A DNA stretch of 34,639 nucleotides from Nitrosomonas sp. Nm132 (GCF_900100485.1 NZ_FNDH01000027.1:1-34639); one strand, 5' to 3'; shown: positions 15,973 to 26,391, counted from the first letter of the stretch. Translations and numbers: made by a program. Notes: generated from the letters alone by a model not told the origin.

Positions 15973-16956
15973 ATGATCAAAGTTTTGCTTGCAAACCCGA
16001 GAGGTTTTTGTGCCGGTGTGGATCGTGCCATTGAAATTGTTGAACGCGCATTAACCATGCATGGCGCACCTATTTATGTGCGACATGAAGTCGTACACAA
16101 TCGTTTTGTCGTGGAAGATTTGGAAAGAAAAGGCGCTGTATTTGTTGAGAATCTGGAAGAAGTTCCACAAGAAAGTATTCTGATTTTCAGTGCACATGGT
16201 GTCTCGCATGCAGTGCGGCGAGAAGCAGCTGCACGCAAACTCAAGATATTCGATGCGACCTGTCCGCTGGTCACTAAAGTGCATGTCGAAGTCGCCAAAA
16301 TGCGCAAAGAGGGGAAAGAGATCATCATGATTGGCCATGAGGGTCATCCTGAAGTTGAAGGAACCATGGGTCAGGTGGAAGGAAATGATAGTGGGATGTA
16401 TTTGGTGGAAACAGAAGAAGATGTTGCGGAGTTACAGGTTAGAAACGAGCATAATCTTACTTATGTCACCCAAACGACCTTATCGGTCGATGATGCTGCA
16501 CGTGTCATCGAAGCATTAAAACGGCGTTTTCCCAAAATCATCGGCCCCAAAAAGGATGATATCTGTTACGCCACGCAAAACCGCCAGGATGCCGTCAAAA
16601 AGATGGTTAAGCACTGTGATTTGGTCATTGTGGTAGGCTCTCCCAATAGCTCAAATTCCAATCGCTTATGTGAAGTGGCGCGTAATGCCAACGTTGAAGC
16701 CTATATGGTTGACCGTGCTGAACAATTACAGGAAGCCTGGTTAATTGGAAAAAGTCGCATTGGCATCACTGCTGGGGCCTCGGCGCCAGAAATATTGGTG
16801 CAACAGGTCCTAGACAGGCTTAAACAGATTGGCGCCAAACAATCGGGTAGCGATGTCATCATAGAAGAATTAAGTGGCGTCATTGAGTCAGTGGTATTTC
16901 CACTTCCTAAGGCAGAAGCGATCCCTCTGGATAAATATATTCGCGAAGCAAATTAA
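15973..16956 (+). CDS. ispH: 4-hydroxy-3-methylbut-2-enyl diphosphate reductase
   Basis: IspH (LytB) is the last enzyme of the MEP pathway and converts HMBPP to isopentenyl and dimethylallyl diphosphate using a [4Fe-4S] cluster. The 327-residue protein has the three cluster cysteines, Cys13 ([13 protein letters not shown]), Cys97 ([12 protein letters not shown]) and Cys198 ([11 protein letters not shown]), plus [14 protein letters not shown], which contains the catalytic glutamate, and the [13 protein letters not shown] substrate loop. The ATG at 15973 follows a GGGAG site. The commonly adjacent fkpB gene is not present. Its stop overlaps the convergent thiO stop by four bases (16953-16956), leaving no room for an intergenic terminator. 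Confidence 0.97.
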   Translation: MIKVLLANPRGFCAGVDRAIEIVERALTMHGAPIYVRHEVVHNRFVVEDLERKGAVFVENLEEVPQESILIFSAHGVSHAVRREAAARKLKIFDATCPLVTKVHVEVAKMRKEGKEIIMIGHEGHPEVEGTMGQVEGNDSGMYLVETEEDVAELQVRNEHNLTYVTQTTLSVDDAARVIEALKRRFPKIIGPKKDDICYATQNRQDAVKKMVKHCDLVIVVGSPNSSNSNRLCEVARNANVEAYMVDRAEQLQEAWLIGKSRIGITAGASAPEILVQQVLDRLKQIGAKQSGSDVIIEELSGVIESVVFPLPKAEAIPLDKYIREAN

Positions 16957-18065
16957 TAGACCCCCCATCCTTTTTGATAAGGGCTGGTATCAAAGGGTTG
17001 AGATCTGCCCATAATCTCATTCAGCAAAATTTGAGTACTGCCCGGCGACATGGTTACGCCATAGCGGAAATGCCCGCTATTAATGAATAGGTTATTCAAT
17101 AGCGGATGGCGGCCGATAGTGGGAATATTGGATGGCGAACCTGGTCTGAGACCTGCCCATTGATTTATTAGCGGCATCGCCTTTAACTGTGGTAGTAATC
17201 TTTGGGCGCGTTCAGATAAATGCTCGCGCGCGGCTGGCGTCGTTTGTTTGTTAAAGCCAACGTCTTCCACTGTGCTACCGATGAGCAAATATCCATCGCG
17301 CCGAGGAATCAGATATAAATCCCCCTGGAGCACAATCGACCCCAGCGGCGGTTCTTCAAACTTGTATAACAACATTTGTCCGCGCATCGGCTTAATGTCA
17401 AGACCGAGCGCATGCTTTCCTAACACTTGTTTGCTCCATGCGCCCGCAGTGATGACAAAGCGATCAGCACACCATTTACCGCAAGAGGTGACAAGCCAGT
17501 GAAGCCGGTTATTCTGGGTGATGATTTCTTGTACCTCACAGTACTCAATAATACGCCCTCCCAGTTGCAAGACTTGCTTGTGTAGCGCGCATAGCAAGTG
17601 GGGGTTGCGTACTTGTGCGATGCGGGGAAGAAACAGCAAGCTCTCCACTTTGAAATGAAGAGGGTCGATTTGTTCACTAAATGGTAGAAGCCGGGTGAAT
17701 ACATTCTGCTCCACATCAACCTCATGTGCAATGCGCCATGTTTGAGCGGCCTCTGCGTGATAAGGCGGCAGCACAAGCATTCCACTTACCTCGTACTGAG
17801 CATCAATACCCGTTAATGCATACAGTTCCGCCACCCATGCTGGAAACATAGCCGCACTATAATCAGTAAGGCACGTCACGGCATCCGAATAATCCCAGGG
17901 ACATAGCGGTGACAAAATACCGCCTCCCGCCCAAGAGGATTCTTGCCCCACTTTGCCACGTTCCAGAATCGTGACAGTTGCGCCTTCTTCCAGCAATCGC
18001 ACTGCAGCAGCAAGACCAATTATTCCAGCACCTATCACAATGAAATCTTGTGTCACTCCATTCAT
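16953..18065 (-). CDS. thiO: Glycine oxidase ThiO (FAD-dependent)
   Basis: ThiO oxidises glycine to the imine used for the thiazole moiety of thiamine. Started at the ATG at 18065 the protein has 370 residues; a longer frame reaches 18095 but adds nothing resembling the family. The N-terminal dinucleotide-binding motif is [27 protein letters not shown], then [18 protein letters not shown], as in glycine and D-amino-acid oxidases of the DAO family. The C-terminal [19 protein letters not shown] and [14 protein letters not shown] blocks are the second FAD-binding part. No other thi gene is in the window. The assignment as ThiO rather than another DAO-family oxidase is likely but not proven. The ribosome site is weak. 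Confidence 0.88.
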   Translation of the reverse strand: MNGVTQDFIVIGAGIIGLAAAVRLLEEGATVTILERGKVGQESSWAGGGILSPLCPWDYSDAVTCLTDYSAAMFPAWVAELYALTGIDAQYEVSGMLVLPPYHAEAAQTWRIAHEVDVEQNVFTRLLPFSEQIDPLHFKVESLLFLPRIAQVRNPHLLCALHKQVLQLGGRIIEYCEVQEIITQNNRLHWLVTSCGKWCADRFVITAGAWSKQVLGKHALGLDIKPMRGQMLLYKFEEPPLGSIVLQGDLYLIPRRDGYLLIGSTVEDVGFNKQTTPAAREHLSERAQRLLPQLKAMPLINQWAGLRPGSPSNIPTIGRHPLLNNLFINSGHFRYGVTMSPGSTQILLNEIMGRSQPFDTSPYQKGWGVY

Positions 18066-18344
18066 ATAGCAATCGTTGATTATATGTGTAAACAAGGCGC
18101 ATCAAGAGCCCTGGCAACTTTGGCTAAAGTTGATTAAGCGCTAGCCGTAAACAAATTTAGAGTTGAGCGCTAAGAGTATCACTAAACATTTACTTTCATG
18201 GGACGAAGTGCAAGGGGTCGCGCAATGAACGAACAAGGCCTAGCAGACATAGACAACAGGTAGGAACGATCAAGCATACGACACAGCGATTCACCCGCAG
18301 AATGGATTTTTAGAGGCACACGCCCATAAGATAAAGGATTAAAT

Positions 18345-18866
18345 ATGCCTGCCAATAGCGGTTTTACGACGTTAGAACTCATGATTGCGCTGAGCATAGG
18401 CGCCATTCTAGCGACTATCGCTGTGCCTAGCTATCAGTCGATGATGGTGCAATCACGCTTGTCGACGCAATCGAATGAGTTCCTCACTGCACTTCATTAC
18501 AGCCGCTCTGAGGCAGTGAAACGTGGAATGCGGGTAACCCTATGCAAAAGTAGCAGTGGCACAGACTGCACAACCGGAAGTAACTGGCAGGATGGCTGGA
18601 TAATATACCGTGATAGCGGGACAGCAGGAAAAGTCGATGGTAACGATCAAATATTGCGGGTTTCTCCCGGATTAAAAGGTAGCACGATGACTACTGGCAA
18701 TAACTATAAAGACTGGATTGCTTACTTAGCCAATGGCAGTAGCCAAGGAAGTATAAGCGGCGGGTTAGGTAACGACACTTTCACGCTATGCAACAGTGCA
18801 CAAGGACGCAGCATTACCGTCAATAAAACGGGCCGGCCATACGTGACAAAGGTCTCATCATGTTAA
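18345..18866 (+). CDS. fimT: Minor pseudopilin, FimT/GspH family
   Basis: The 173-residue protein has a short basic-poor leader, MPANSG, a type IV prepilin cleavage site before Phe7, and the hydrophobic helix FTTLELMIALSIGAILATIAVPSY with the required glutamate at mature position 5 (Glu11). The C-terminal half is a GspH-like domain with paired cysteines. It is cut by the prepilin peptidase and probably acts in assembling or priming the pilus; FimT-type proteins of some bacteria bind DNA for uptake. The ATG at 18345 follows AAGGA. It is the first gene of a six-gene pilus cluster and overlaps pilV by seven bases. About 280 bases upstream, to thiO, hold no gene. Confidence 0.9.
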   Translation: MPANSGFTTLELMIALSIGAILATIAVPSYQSMMVQSRLSTQSNEFLTALHYSRSEAVKRGMRVTLCKSSSGTDCTTGSNWQDGWIIYRDSGTAGKVDGNDQILRVSPGLKGSTMTTGNNYKDWIAYLANGSSQGSISGGLGNDTFTLCNSAQGRSITVNKTGRPYVTKVSSC

Positions 18867-19300
18867 CGATCAAGAAGAGCCTCTTGGCACGATCACAGAA
18901 AGGCGTCACCATGATCGAAGTGTTGGTGGCAGTCATTGTGCTCTCCATCGGTTTACTTGGATTGGCAGGTTTGCAATCTGCCGGACTCACCCATAACCAG
19001 AGCGCGAGTTTCCGCTCTACCGCGACGATGATGACCTACAGTATTCTCGACAGCATGCGCGCCAATCGAATGGAAGCGATGAATGGCAGTTATAACATCA
19101 CCCTAGGCGCTTCAGCAACTTCCGGCAGCTCTGTTGCCGAGCAAGATCTTGACGATTGGCTAAGTGAACTGGCCTTGCGGTTACCTGCTGGCACAGGCGC
19201 TATCCATGTAGATAACAATGTCGTCACAGTGACCATCCAGTGGGATGACAGCCGTGGCGCTTTGGCTGCTCAGCAATTTGTTTTAACCACTCGCTTATAA
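18860..19300 (+). CDS. pilV: Minor pilin PilV
   Basis: The protein of 146 residues has the leader MLTIKKSLLARSQKG and a mature N-terminus VTMIEVLVAVIVLSIGLLGLAGLQ, with Glu20 at mature position 5. The motif IGLLGLAGLQ followed by a polar STATMMTYSILDSMRANR stretch is typical of PilV. PilV works with PilW, PilX, FimT/FimU and PilY1 as the tip or priming complex of type IV pili. It overlaps fimT by seven bases and is one base from pilW, so translation is probably coupled. Confidence 0.92.
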   Translation: MLTIKKSLLARSQKGVTMIEVLVAVIVLSIGLLGLAGLQSAGLTHNQSASFRSTATMMTYSILDSMRANRMEAMNGSYNITLGASATSGSSVAEQDLDDWLSELALRLPAGTGAIHVDNNVVTVTIQWDDSRGALAAQQFVLTTRL

Positions 19301-19301
19301 C

Positions 19302-20342
19302 ATGAAGGCAATGGCAGCAAAACAGCATGGCTTTACTCTGGTTGAACTCATGGTCGCCATGACCATCGGACTTTTGTTGCTGGGCGGTGTCATCACTATC
19401 TTAACTTCCAGTCATCAAACCTATCGCGTCAATGATGCGCTGGCCAGAATGCAGGAAAACGCCCGCTATGCCTTCCATGTGATTTCCAGGGATATCCGCA
19501 TGGCCGGCTATTTTGGCTGCGCGGGTAATGGTACTCCGGTTGTGAATACCTTGAATAATCCGAATGCGCCCTATCCTCCAGATTTTCTATGGAATCTCGG
19601 TCGATCGCTAGAAGGCTTTGAGGCAACCAGCGCGACCGCCTGGACACCTGCCCCTCCCTCAGGTGCAATTCCCAGCCCGCTAGGGGGACGAGATATTATC
19701 GTGGTGCGTGGCGTCGATGGCAGTGACACCAAAGTGACTCAACAACCAGGGGGTGCAAATGGCCCCGGTTCCGCTGATCTCAAAGTGACGATGAGAAGTG
19801 GCTTCAAGAATGACGATATTGTACTGGTTACGAATTGCCAGGCAGCCGCCATTTTCCAAATTACCAACATCAATACCTCATCCGGGCAGGACAATATCGT
19901 ACACAACACTGGCACAACAAATACGCCCGGAAATTATAAAAAAGACTTAGGCAAGGATTTTACTGATGGCGAGCTCCTCAAGATCTCTACCCGCTCCTAT
20001 TTTATTCGTATGGCAGGTGAATGGCCGGCGCTTTATCGCAAGGTTGGAGCGAGTGACGCGGAGGAACTGGTCAGGGGGATAGAGAACATGCAGATCGAAT
20101 ACGGCGAGGATCTCGATGATAACTGGACAGCGGATGTCTATCGTACTGCCGATATGGTGCCAGTAAAGAACTGGGGAAAAATTGTCAGCGTGCGCATTAG
20201 CCTACTAATGCAGTCGATAGAGAATAACATCGCCAGCCAACCACAGCCCTACACCTTTAACGGCGCGACCACGACCCCCACCGATCGGCGACTACGCCAG
20301 GCTTTTACTACCGTAGTGGCATTACGCAACCGGGTAGCCTGA
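19302..20342 (+). CDS. pilW: Minor pilin PilW
   Basis: The 346-residue protein has a prepilin leader ending at Gly10 and the mature helix FTLVELMVAMTIGLLLLGGVITIL with Glu15 at position 5. The following NDALARMQENARYAFHVISRDIRMAGYFGC is the PilW signature. The large C-terminal globular domain contains LVRGIENMQIEYGED, also typical of the family. A second possible start at 19311 would remove three residues. It belongs to the tip complex with PilV, PilX and PilY1. Confidence 0.92.
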   Translation: MKAMAAKQHGFTLVELMVAMTIGLLLLGGVITILTSSHQTYRVNDALARMQENARYAFHVISRDIRMAGYFGCAGNGTPVVNTLNNPNAPYPPDFLWNLGRSLEGFEATSATAWTPAPPSGAIPSPLGGRDIIVVRGVDGSDTKVTQQPGGANGPGSADLKVTMRSGFKNDDIVLVTNCQAAAIFQITNINTSSGQDNIVHNTGTTNTPGNYKKDLGKDFTDGELLKISTRSYFIRMAGEWPALYRKVGASDAEELVRGIENMQIEYGEDLDDNWTADVYRTADMVPVKNWGKIVSVRISLLMQSIENNIASQPQPYTFNGATTTPTDRRLRQAFTTVVALRNRVA

Positions 20343-20367
20343 TCAGCGCTGGCAGAGGATATCCGTC

Positions 20368-20913
20368 ATGATCACTCATGAAATCAAACCGGGATCGAGG
20401 CAACGTGGCGTCGTTCTCATGACCGGGCTGATCTTCTTGGTGATGATGACGCTGCTAGGAGTAACAGCCATGCAGACCACGATGCTGGAAGAAAAAATGG
20501 CGGGTAATTTGCGTGACGAGAATCTGGCTTTCCAGGCAGCCGAGGCCGCCCTCAGAGAAGGCGAGCTGTTTCTGGAACAGATTACCTTACCCCTATTTGA
20601 TGGAACGGGGGGACTTTATTGTTATAACCCCACTAATCCTAACGATCCCTGCAACCTTCCTCCTGATTCTTATCCGGTCACCACCTGGTCAGGATGGCCT
20701 GCTTCAGGCAGGTCCATCAATGCAACGATAGCGGGCGTAGCAAGTCAACCCCGCTATATCATCGAACAGCTCGTCAGCATCCCCCTAGGAACCGGAGGCA
20801 GTGTGCAGCAATCCGCTACATCGTTGACATCAAACATGTACCGGGTAACTGCCAGGAGCGTGGGGGGAACTGAATCGGCGATCGTGATATTACAAAGCAC
20901 TTACCGCAGATAA
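20368..20913 (+). CDS. pilX: Minor pilin-like protein PilX
   Basis: The 181-residue protein starts with a polar leader ending in RQRG and then the helix VVLMTGLIFLVMMTLLGVTAMQ, followed by TTMLEEKMAGNLRDENLAFQAAEAALREGE, the PilX N-terminal signature. It lacks the glutamate at mature position 5 that the other pilins here have, as is usual for PilX/GspK-like tip subunits. It is 25 bases after pilW and 12 bases before pilY1, within one operon. Confidence 0.9.
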   Translation: MITHEIKPGSRQRGVVLMTGLIFLVMMTLLGVTAMQTTMLEEKMAGNLRDENLAFQAAEAALREGELFLEQITLPLFDGTGGLYCYNPTNPNDPCNLPPDSYPVTTWSGWPASGRSINATIAGVASQPRYIIEQLVSIPLGTGGSVQQSATSLTSNMYRVTARSVGGTESAIVILQSTYRR

Positions 20914-20925
20914 AGGAAAACTAAA

Positions 20926-23900
20926 TTGAAGCATCTGAGTATTATTGGGGCCTGTATCACCACTGTCCTGATCACCTTTGTTCCCTCGCGTGCGCAAGCC
21001 ACCCTTACTCTCTCAGATGTCCCCTTATTTCTAACCACGGCTGTCGAACCTAATATCATGGTTACTCTGGATGATTCAGGCTCGATGCAGTCTGAAATCA
21101 TGCCGGAAGAACGGGTTTTTCAGAATGCGCACTATCTGTTCCCCCGCACGGCAGGGGTTTATGGTGGAGGTGATTACGATAACCGGGTGGTTGATTTTGA
21201 TCCAAATAATCCCTATGCCGCGGCTTTACGCTCCAGTCAGATCAACAAAATTTATTACGATCCCACGGTAAGATACCAACCGTGGAGCAATGCCGATGGC
21301 TCCTTGATGAGCAATGCCTCACCCACCTGTGCGCCGCACAATCCCATGAAGGCGAATGCCGGCTGCCGGGATCTCACCGTCAGTACGACACAAACCGCTT
21401 TCTGGCTGAATAGTGACGGCAGTTTATCTAATGAGGAATCAAGAACATTCTATCCTGCGGTTTATTTCAATTACAACGGCGGGGAAATTCTCTCGGCACA
21501 CAGCTATTCCAGGATTGAAATTAAATCAACTACCTTAAACTCCTATCAGGGTGGAATAAATCGCACAGACTGTGCGGCTGCGCCCATTTGTACTTATAAT
21601 GAGGAAATACAGAATTTTGCCAACTGGTATACCTATTACCGTTCCCGTACCTTGTTGTCGCGTGCGGGAGTAGGCAAAGTGCTGTCTGCTCAAGGCGGTG
21701 GCATGCGGTTAGGATTTGGTGCAATCCATAAGGAAGAAACGAGCATCGATAATGTCTCAACAGGCACCATTATCCGTGGGGTAAGGCAATTTACCGGCAC
21801 CAATAGGACAGCCTTCTTCAACAATCTTTATGGGTATCCCCTTTCAACGGCAGAAGCGCCTCTCCGCAACGCAACAAACCGTGTAGGTCGCTATTTTATG
21901 CGTACCGATGATCAAGGCCCCTGGGGCGAAACGCCTGGCTCGAATGGCGGCACGCAATATGTATGCCGACAAAATTACCACATTCTGGTGACCGATGGTT
22001 ACTGGGATGATTCCTTCTCAGCAGTGGGGAATTCAGATAATACAGCAGGAAACACCCTTACGAATCATTTTCCCAATGCCACGCCTGCTACTTATACCTA
22101 TACGCCGAAGCTTCCCTACTCCGACAGCTCCAGCGACACGCTGGCCGATATTGCCATGCATTACTGGAAAAACGATTTACGTCCCGATCTGGATAATAAA
22201 GTACCGACTAATGTTGCTGATCCTGCCTTCTGGCAACATCTGGTCCATTTTACTGTCGGCCTGGGGGTGCAGGGCGCGTTATCCTCGTTACCTACCGGAT
22301 CAGAAACCTGGCCTGATCCGATAGCCAGTAATGCGGCCAAAATTGATGATTTATGGCATGCCGCGGTAAATAGCCGGGGCGGCTTCTTCAGCGCACAAGA
22401 TCCTGCCGCATTTGCCAGCAATTTGAGCAAGGCTCTCAGCAATATCTCATCGAGAGTAAGTTCAGCCGCCGCCGTCACTACGAATACCAGTCGGCTCAAC
22501 AATGGCACCCATATTTATCAGGCCAAGTTTAACAGCAGTGACTGGAGTGGACAGCTGTTTGCATACGAATTGGGTTCAAATGGCTCGCTAGGGACAACCC
22601 TATGGGAAGCTTCGTCTGTGCTGCCAGCGCATGCCAGCCGTACCATATTTACCCATGATGGAACGCGCGGGCTCGCGTTTACCTCTGCTAATTTTTCATC
22701 GCTATCCAGTTCACAACAAAATGCACTCAACACCAACATCAGCGGGGCTAAGGACGGCCTGGGCATGAGTCGAATTTCCTGGCTGCGCGGGGATAAAACC
22801 ACTGAGGTGGCACAAGGCGGGAGCTTCCGTAATCGGAACAATGGCCTGCTTGGTGATATTGTCAATTCCGATCTATTATTCGTCAAAGTCCTCAATTTTG
22901 GTTACGACGCATTACCCAGCGGGACAGCAGGGCAAGCTGCCTATGCTGCCTATGTTCAAGCCAATGCCAGCAGAACGCCGGTTATCTATACTGGCGCCAA
23001 CGATGGCATGCTCCATGCCTTTAATGCCGAAACGGGAGTTGAGCTGTTCAGCTATATCCCCAGCGCAGTCTATCCCAAACTGAGCTGGCTGACTTCACCC
23101 GATTACACGCATCGCTATTTTGTTGATGGCAACACCTACGCCGGCGATGCCTATATTGGTGCGACACCCAGCTGGAGAACCCTATTGCTGGGTTCGTTAG
23201 GTACTGGCGGAAAAAGTGTCTTCGCGTTAGATATCACCAATCCAGTTAATTTTTCTGATTCTAACGTGCTGTGGGAGTTTTCTGATTCTGATTTGGGATT
23301 TACCCAGGGACAGGCAAAAATCGCGTTATTGAATAACGGTGTCTGGGCGGCCATTATCAGCAACGGTTACAACAGCACCAATGATCGCGCTTATCTTTAC
23401 ATCATTGATTTGCAGACGGGCGTGCTGATTAAGAAAATCGCAACCAATGACAGCACCAGCAATGGCCTTTCCAGTCCGGCGTTAGTCGACACCAATAGTG
23501 ACAGAATCATCGATATTGTTTATGCCGGAGATTTGCAAGGCAATGTCTGGAAATTCGATCTATTGCACACTAACTCAGGGAATTGGGATGTTGCTTCTTA
23601 TAAACCTGGCAATACAAAGTCTCCGCTATTTACCGCCAGAAATGCCAGCAATCAGGTGCAACCCATTACTTCTCCCTTGGAAATCGGGCTTCATCCCAGC
23701 GGTGGCCATCTCGTTTATTTTGGCACCGGACGGTTCATTGCCTCGGGAGACAATGCCAATGCCGACATACAAACCTTGTATGGCATCTGGGACAACAACG
23801 AGAGTCGCATATCCGCCACAGATCGGAGTACGCTGCAACAGCAGACCATTCTGACTGAAACCGTGCGGCCTCCTTTTGAACGTACCGTATCAAGCAATTT

Positions 23901-24324
23901 AGTAAGCTGGACGACCAAGCAAGGGTGGTACCTCGATCTGCTGCAGCCACCTGGCCCAGGTGCTCAAGGAGAACGCTCGGTCATCATGCCACAACTCAGT
24001 TTCGGACGGGTTATCTTTACCACGCTCATTTCTTCCAGTGACCCCTGTGCTTCGGGAGGCCATAATTGGTTCATGCTATTGAATGCAGAAACAGGCGGAA
24101 TGCTGACTGCTCCTCAATTTGATACTGACGATAATGGCGCGCTCAATAATCAGGATCGGCTGATCGCAGCCATGGGCTCCGATGGTGTACGCAGCGAATC
24201 CGTCGCGATCAGTGCAGGCAACCTCATCCACTTGATTGCCGGCTCAACCACTGGTTTAATCGAAACCATTACAGTCAAAGGTAATCCACTTAACCCACGC
24301 CACTCCTGGAAACAAATACAATAG
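20926..24324 (+). CDS. pilY1: PilY1-type pilus tip protein
   Basis: This large exported protein of 1132 residues starts at TTG (20926) after an AAAGGA site. Residues 1-24 form a signal peptide ending near AQA. A von Willebrand factor A region begins at about 44, with its metal site DDSGSM at 49-54. The second half is the PilY1 C-terminal beta-propeller, with GANDGMLHAFNAETG-type blades. A calcium-binding loop, DTNSDRIID, lies at 855-863 just before IVYAGDLQGNVWKFDL, at the place where P. aeruginosa PilY1 has its functional calcium site. A second loop-like sequence, DTDDNGALNNQD, is at 1066-1077. PilY1 caps the pilus and controls extension, retraction and adhesion. It is the fifth gene of the cluster. 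Confidence 0.93.
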   Translation: MKHLSIIGACITTVLITFVPSRAQATLTLSDVPLFLTTAVEPNIMVTLDDSGSMQSEIMPEERVFQNAHYLFPRTAGVYGGGDYDNRVVDFDPNNPYAAALRSSQINKIYYDPTVRYQPWSNADGSLMSNASPTCAPHNPMKANAGCRDLTVSTTQTAFWLNSDGSLSNEESRTFYPAVYFNYNGGEILSAHSYSRIEIKSTTLNSYQGGINRTDCAAAPICTYNEEIQNFANWYTYYRSRTLLSRAGVGKVLSAQGGGMRLGFGAIHKEETSIDNVSTGTIIRGVRQFTGTNRTAFFNNLYGYPLSTAEAPLRNATNRVGRYFMRTDDQGPWGETPGSNGGTQYVCRQNYHILVTDGYWDDSFSAVGNSDNTAGNTLTNHFPNATPATYTYTPKLPYSDSSSDTLADIAMHYWKNDLRPDLDNKVPTNVADPAFWQHLVHFTVGLGVQGALSSLPTGSETWPDPIASNAAKIDDLWHAAVNSRGGFFSAQDPAAFASNLSKALSNISSRVSSAAAVTTNTSRLNNGTHIYQAKFNSSDWSGQLFAYELGSNGSLGTTLWEASSVLPAHASRTIFTHDGTRGLAFTSANFSSLSSSQQNALNTNISGAKDGLGMSRISWLRGDKTTEVAQGGSFRNRNNGLLGDIVNSDLLFVKVLNFGYDALPSGTAGQAAYAAYVQANASRTPVIYTGANDGMLHAFNAETGVELFSYIPSAVYPKLSWLTSPDYTHRYFVDGNTYAGDAYIGATPSWRTLLLGSLGTGGKSVFALDITNPVNFSDSNVLWEFSDSDLGFTQGQAKIALLNNGVWAAIISNGYNSTNDRAYLYIIDLQTGVLIKKIATNDSTSNGLSSPALVDTNSDRIIDIVYAGDLQGNVWKFDLLHTNSGNWDVASYKPGNTKSPLFTARNASNQVQPITSPLEIGLHPSGGHLVYFGTGRFIASGDNANADIQTLYGIWDNNESRISATDRSTLQQQTILTETVRPPFERTVSSNLVSWTTKQGWYLDLLQPPGPGAQGERSVIMPQLSFGRVIFTTLISSSDPCASGGHNWFMLLNAETGGMLTAPQFDTDDNGALNNQDRLIAAMGSDGVRSESVAISAGNLIHLIAGSTTGLIETITVKGNPLNPRHSWKQIQ

Positions 24325-24351
24325 GCGGATATAAGCTTGGAGGAAAAAATA

Positions 24352-24816
24352 ATGAAACACATGATTAATCCGATGATCCCGCCAAAAAATAGATTGTCAG
24401 GCTTTACCCTGATTGAATTAATGATCGCAGTCGCCATAGTTGGCATTCTGGCGGCAGTGGCGCTGCCTGCCTATCAAGAGCATGTACGCCGGACTAATCG
24501 TGCCGAAGCTAAAGGCATTCTGCTGGAGATGGCGCAGTTACTGGAACGTAATTTTACCGAAGCGAACCGGTATGATCTGAAAAGCGATGCCACCAATTTT
24601 ACGCTGCCTGTCACCCAGTCTCCCAAGACAGGCACTGCAAAATATACCATTCAGTTTGCAACAGGCACGCCGACACAAAACACCTACACATTGGAGGCTG
24701 TTCCGACGGGCACGATGACCAGTGATGCGTGCGCCACTCTGACGTTAACGCATACTGGCATCAAAGGCGTCAGCGGTAGCCCATCGTTAACGGCAGCAGA
24801 TTGCTGGCAGCGTTAA
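24352..24816 (+). CDS. pilE: Type IV pilin PilE
   Basis: The 154-residue prepilin has a rather long leader of 17 residues ending in Gly, then the mature helix [30 protein letters not shown] with Glu22 at position 5. Two C-terminal cysteines, Cys127 and Cys151, probably close the disulfide loop. [14 protein letters not shown] and the ADCWQR ending are typical of betaproteobacterial PilE proteins found after pilY1. The start ATG at 24352 has GGAGG at a good distance; an in-frame TTG at 24337 precedes that site and is unlikely. It could be the major pilin or a PilE-like minor subunit. It is the last gene of the cluster and is convergent with ppx, 28 bases away. Confidence 0.92.
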   Translation: MKHMINPMIPPKNRLSGFTLIELMIAVAIVGILAAVALPAYQEHVRRTNRAEAKGILLEMAQLLERNFTEANRYDLKSDATNFTLPVTQSPKTGTAKYTIQFATGTPTQNTYTLEAVPTGTMTSDACATLTLTHTGIKGVSGSPSLTAADCWQR

Positions 24817-24844
24817 TCGCACCCAGAATTCGTGGATAAAAAAC

Positions 24845-26368
24845 TCAAAAAAGATTCTTCTTTGGAGAGGAACTCTCAATACAGAAATGAATTTTCAATG
24901 CTGCCCAGGCATCAATTTCAACACGTAGCAAAGTTTCCGTTAACGGATTGCGCTCCAGCCATGCCTGTGAAATAAACAGCTCACAGGCACCATTATCCGC
25001 TTGTATTTTCATGGAAGGTAACTCGATACTCGTGCGGCTACGGTAAAAAATTGCCGCTAAGCGCAGGGCGATTGATTGCGCCAGGTTGATAGGATTGGCC
25101 AAAAATTCACTCACCTTGGTCAGTGATCCCTGATGGACGAGTACAAGTTGACTCAGGTGCATCTGTTCCATTTTGGAAAAGCCCGGTATGTCTGCATTCC
25201 CAAGAATATAGGCAGAATGTTTGTGATAGCCAGAATGAGCTACTGAGATACCCACCTCATGGAGACGCGCTGCCCAGGACAACAAACGCAGCGCATCTTC
25301 CGCTATTTCCTCATCAGGATAGTTAGCCAGAAGCTGCTTGCCCAATACTAACGCGAGCGATTCTATGCGCGCAGCTTGGGCAGGATCGACACGATAGCGT
25401 TGCATAAACTGCTGCACAGATACCTCCCGCATATCTTCATTATGGAACCGGCCGAGCATATCGTAGAGCACACCCTGGCGCAGTGCACCTGTCGTAAGAT
25501 GCATGCGCTGAATACCTAGTGCCTTGAACGCTGCATACATGATGGCAAATCCACCCGCAATCACAGGTGTCCGATCAGGATGTAAACCAGCGATGACAAT
25601 CTTCCGGATATCACCCACCTTCAGGAGATATTCACGAAATTTTTCCAGACCCTCCAGCGTAATACCTTCTGTTTTATTGCGATCACCATAGTTATTCAGT
25701 TTAAGGATGCGGCCTAGCGCCCGTGCTGTTCCAGAAGATCCATAAACCTCCTGCCATTGATCGGCTGAGAATTCTGTTGTAATACTCTGTATTTCAGTTT
25801 GCGCGGCAAGCTCTGCACGTTTCATGGCACCTTTAGTAATCTTTCCATCTGGAAAGAAGAGCAAACTATGGCTGACACAACCCATATAAAGGCTTTCCAG
25901 CTTATTCGGTTCCAAGTGGGTGCCAATGATAAATTCCGTGGAGCCACCTCCAATATCGATGATAAGCCGATTATTATCAGAAGCTGGCAGGCTGTGCGCG
26001 ACTCCCAGATAAATGAGGCGCGCTTCTTCATGGCCAGCAATGATCTCAATTGGAAATCCCAATACAGTCTCAGCTTTTACCAGGAAATCAGAAGCGTTTT
26101 TAGCAACTCGCAGTGAGTTTGTTCCGACCACCCGCACAGCATGCGTCGGAAATCCCCGTAGACGTTCACTAAAGCGCTCTAAGCAATCCAAGGCGCGCAC
26201 TTGACACGCTTCATCCAGCTTTTTGTCAATCGTAAGTCCCGCAGCCAGCCGAACCATTTCCTTTAGACTATCTAGTGGATAAAGCTGTTTGCCTACCACA
26301 CGCGACACCTGCAGGTGAAAGCTATTGGAGCCAAGATCAACTGCAGCCAGTGTGGAATATTCGCGCAT
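24845..26368 (-). CDS. ppx: Exopolyphosphatase (Ppx/GppA family)
   Basis: The 507-residue protein degrades polyphosphate from its ends and could also hydrolyse pppGpp. The ASKHA-fold motifs are present: AAVDLGSNSFHLQV at 8-21, Glu114-Glu115 in AGHEEARLIYLG, IIDIGGGSTEF at 136-146, and VIAGGFAIMYA later. The C-terminal HD-like domain shows WAARLHEVGISVAHSGYHKHSAYIL. This matches the long Ppx form (about 500 residues) rather than short GppA-like proteins. It is 45 bases downstream of phoU on the same strand, a phosphate-metabolism pairing. Only a weak ribosome site precedes the ATG, and a small hairpin lies where it should be. Confidence 0.93.
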   Translation of the reverse strand: MREYSTLAAVDLGSNSFHLQVSRVVGKQLYPLDSLKEMVRLAAGLTIDKKLDEACQVRALDCLERFSERLRGFPTHAVRVVGTNSLRVAKNASDFLVKAETVLGFPIEIIAGHEEARLIYLGVAHSLPASDNNRLIIDIGGGSTEFIIGTHLEPNKLESLYMGCVSHSLLFFPDGKITKGAMKRAELAAQTEIQSITTEFSADQWQEVYGSSGTARALGRILKLNNYGDRNKTEGITLEGLEKFREYLLKVGDIRKIVIAGLHPDRTPVIAGGFAIMYAAFKALGIQRMHLTTGALRQGVLYDMLGRFHNEDMREVSVQQFMQRYRVDPAQAARIESLALVLGKQLLANYPDEEIAEDALRLLSWAARLHEVGISVAHSGYHKHSAYILGNADIPGFSKMEQMHLSQLVLVHQGSLTKVSEFLANPINLAQSIALRLAAIFYRSRTSIELPSMKIQADNGACELFISQAWLERNPLTETLLRVEIDAWAALKIHFCIESSSPKKNLF

Positions 26369-26376
26369 AACCCTAT

Positions 26377-26391
26377 GCCTAAATCTTAGGC
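26377..26391 (-). promoter_or_regulatory. Small hairpin in the ppx leader
   Basis: GCCTAA and TTAGGC form a perfect 6-bp stem with a 3-base loop. The near edge is eight bases upstream of the ppx start codon, in the position expected for ribosome binding. It could limit ppx translation relative to phoU, or weakly attenuate the transcript. The stem is short, so this is tentative. Confidence 0.35.
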
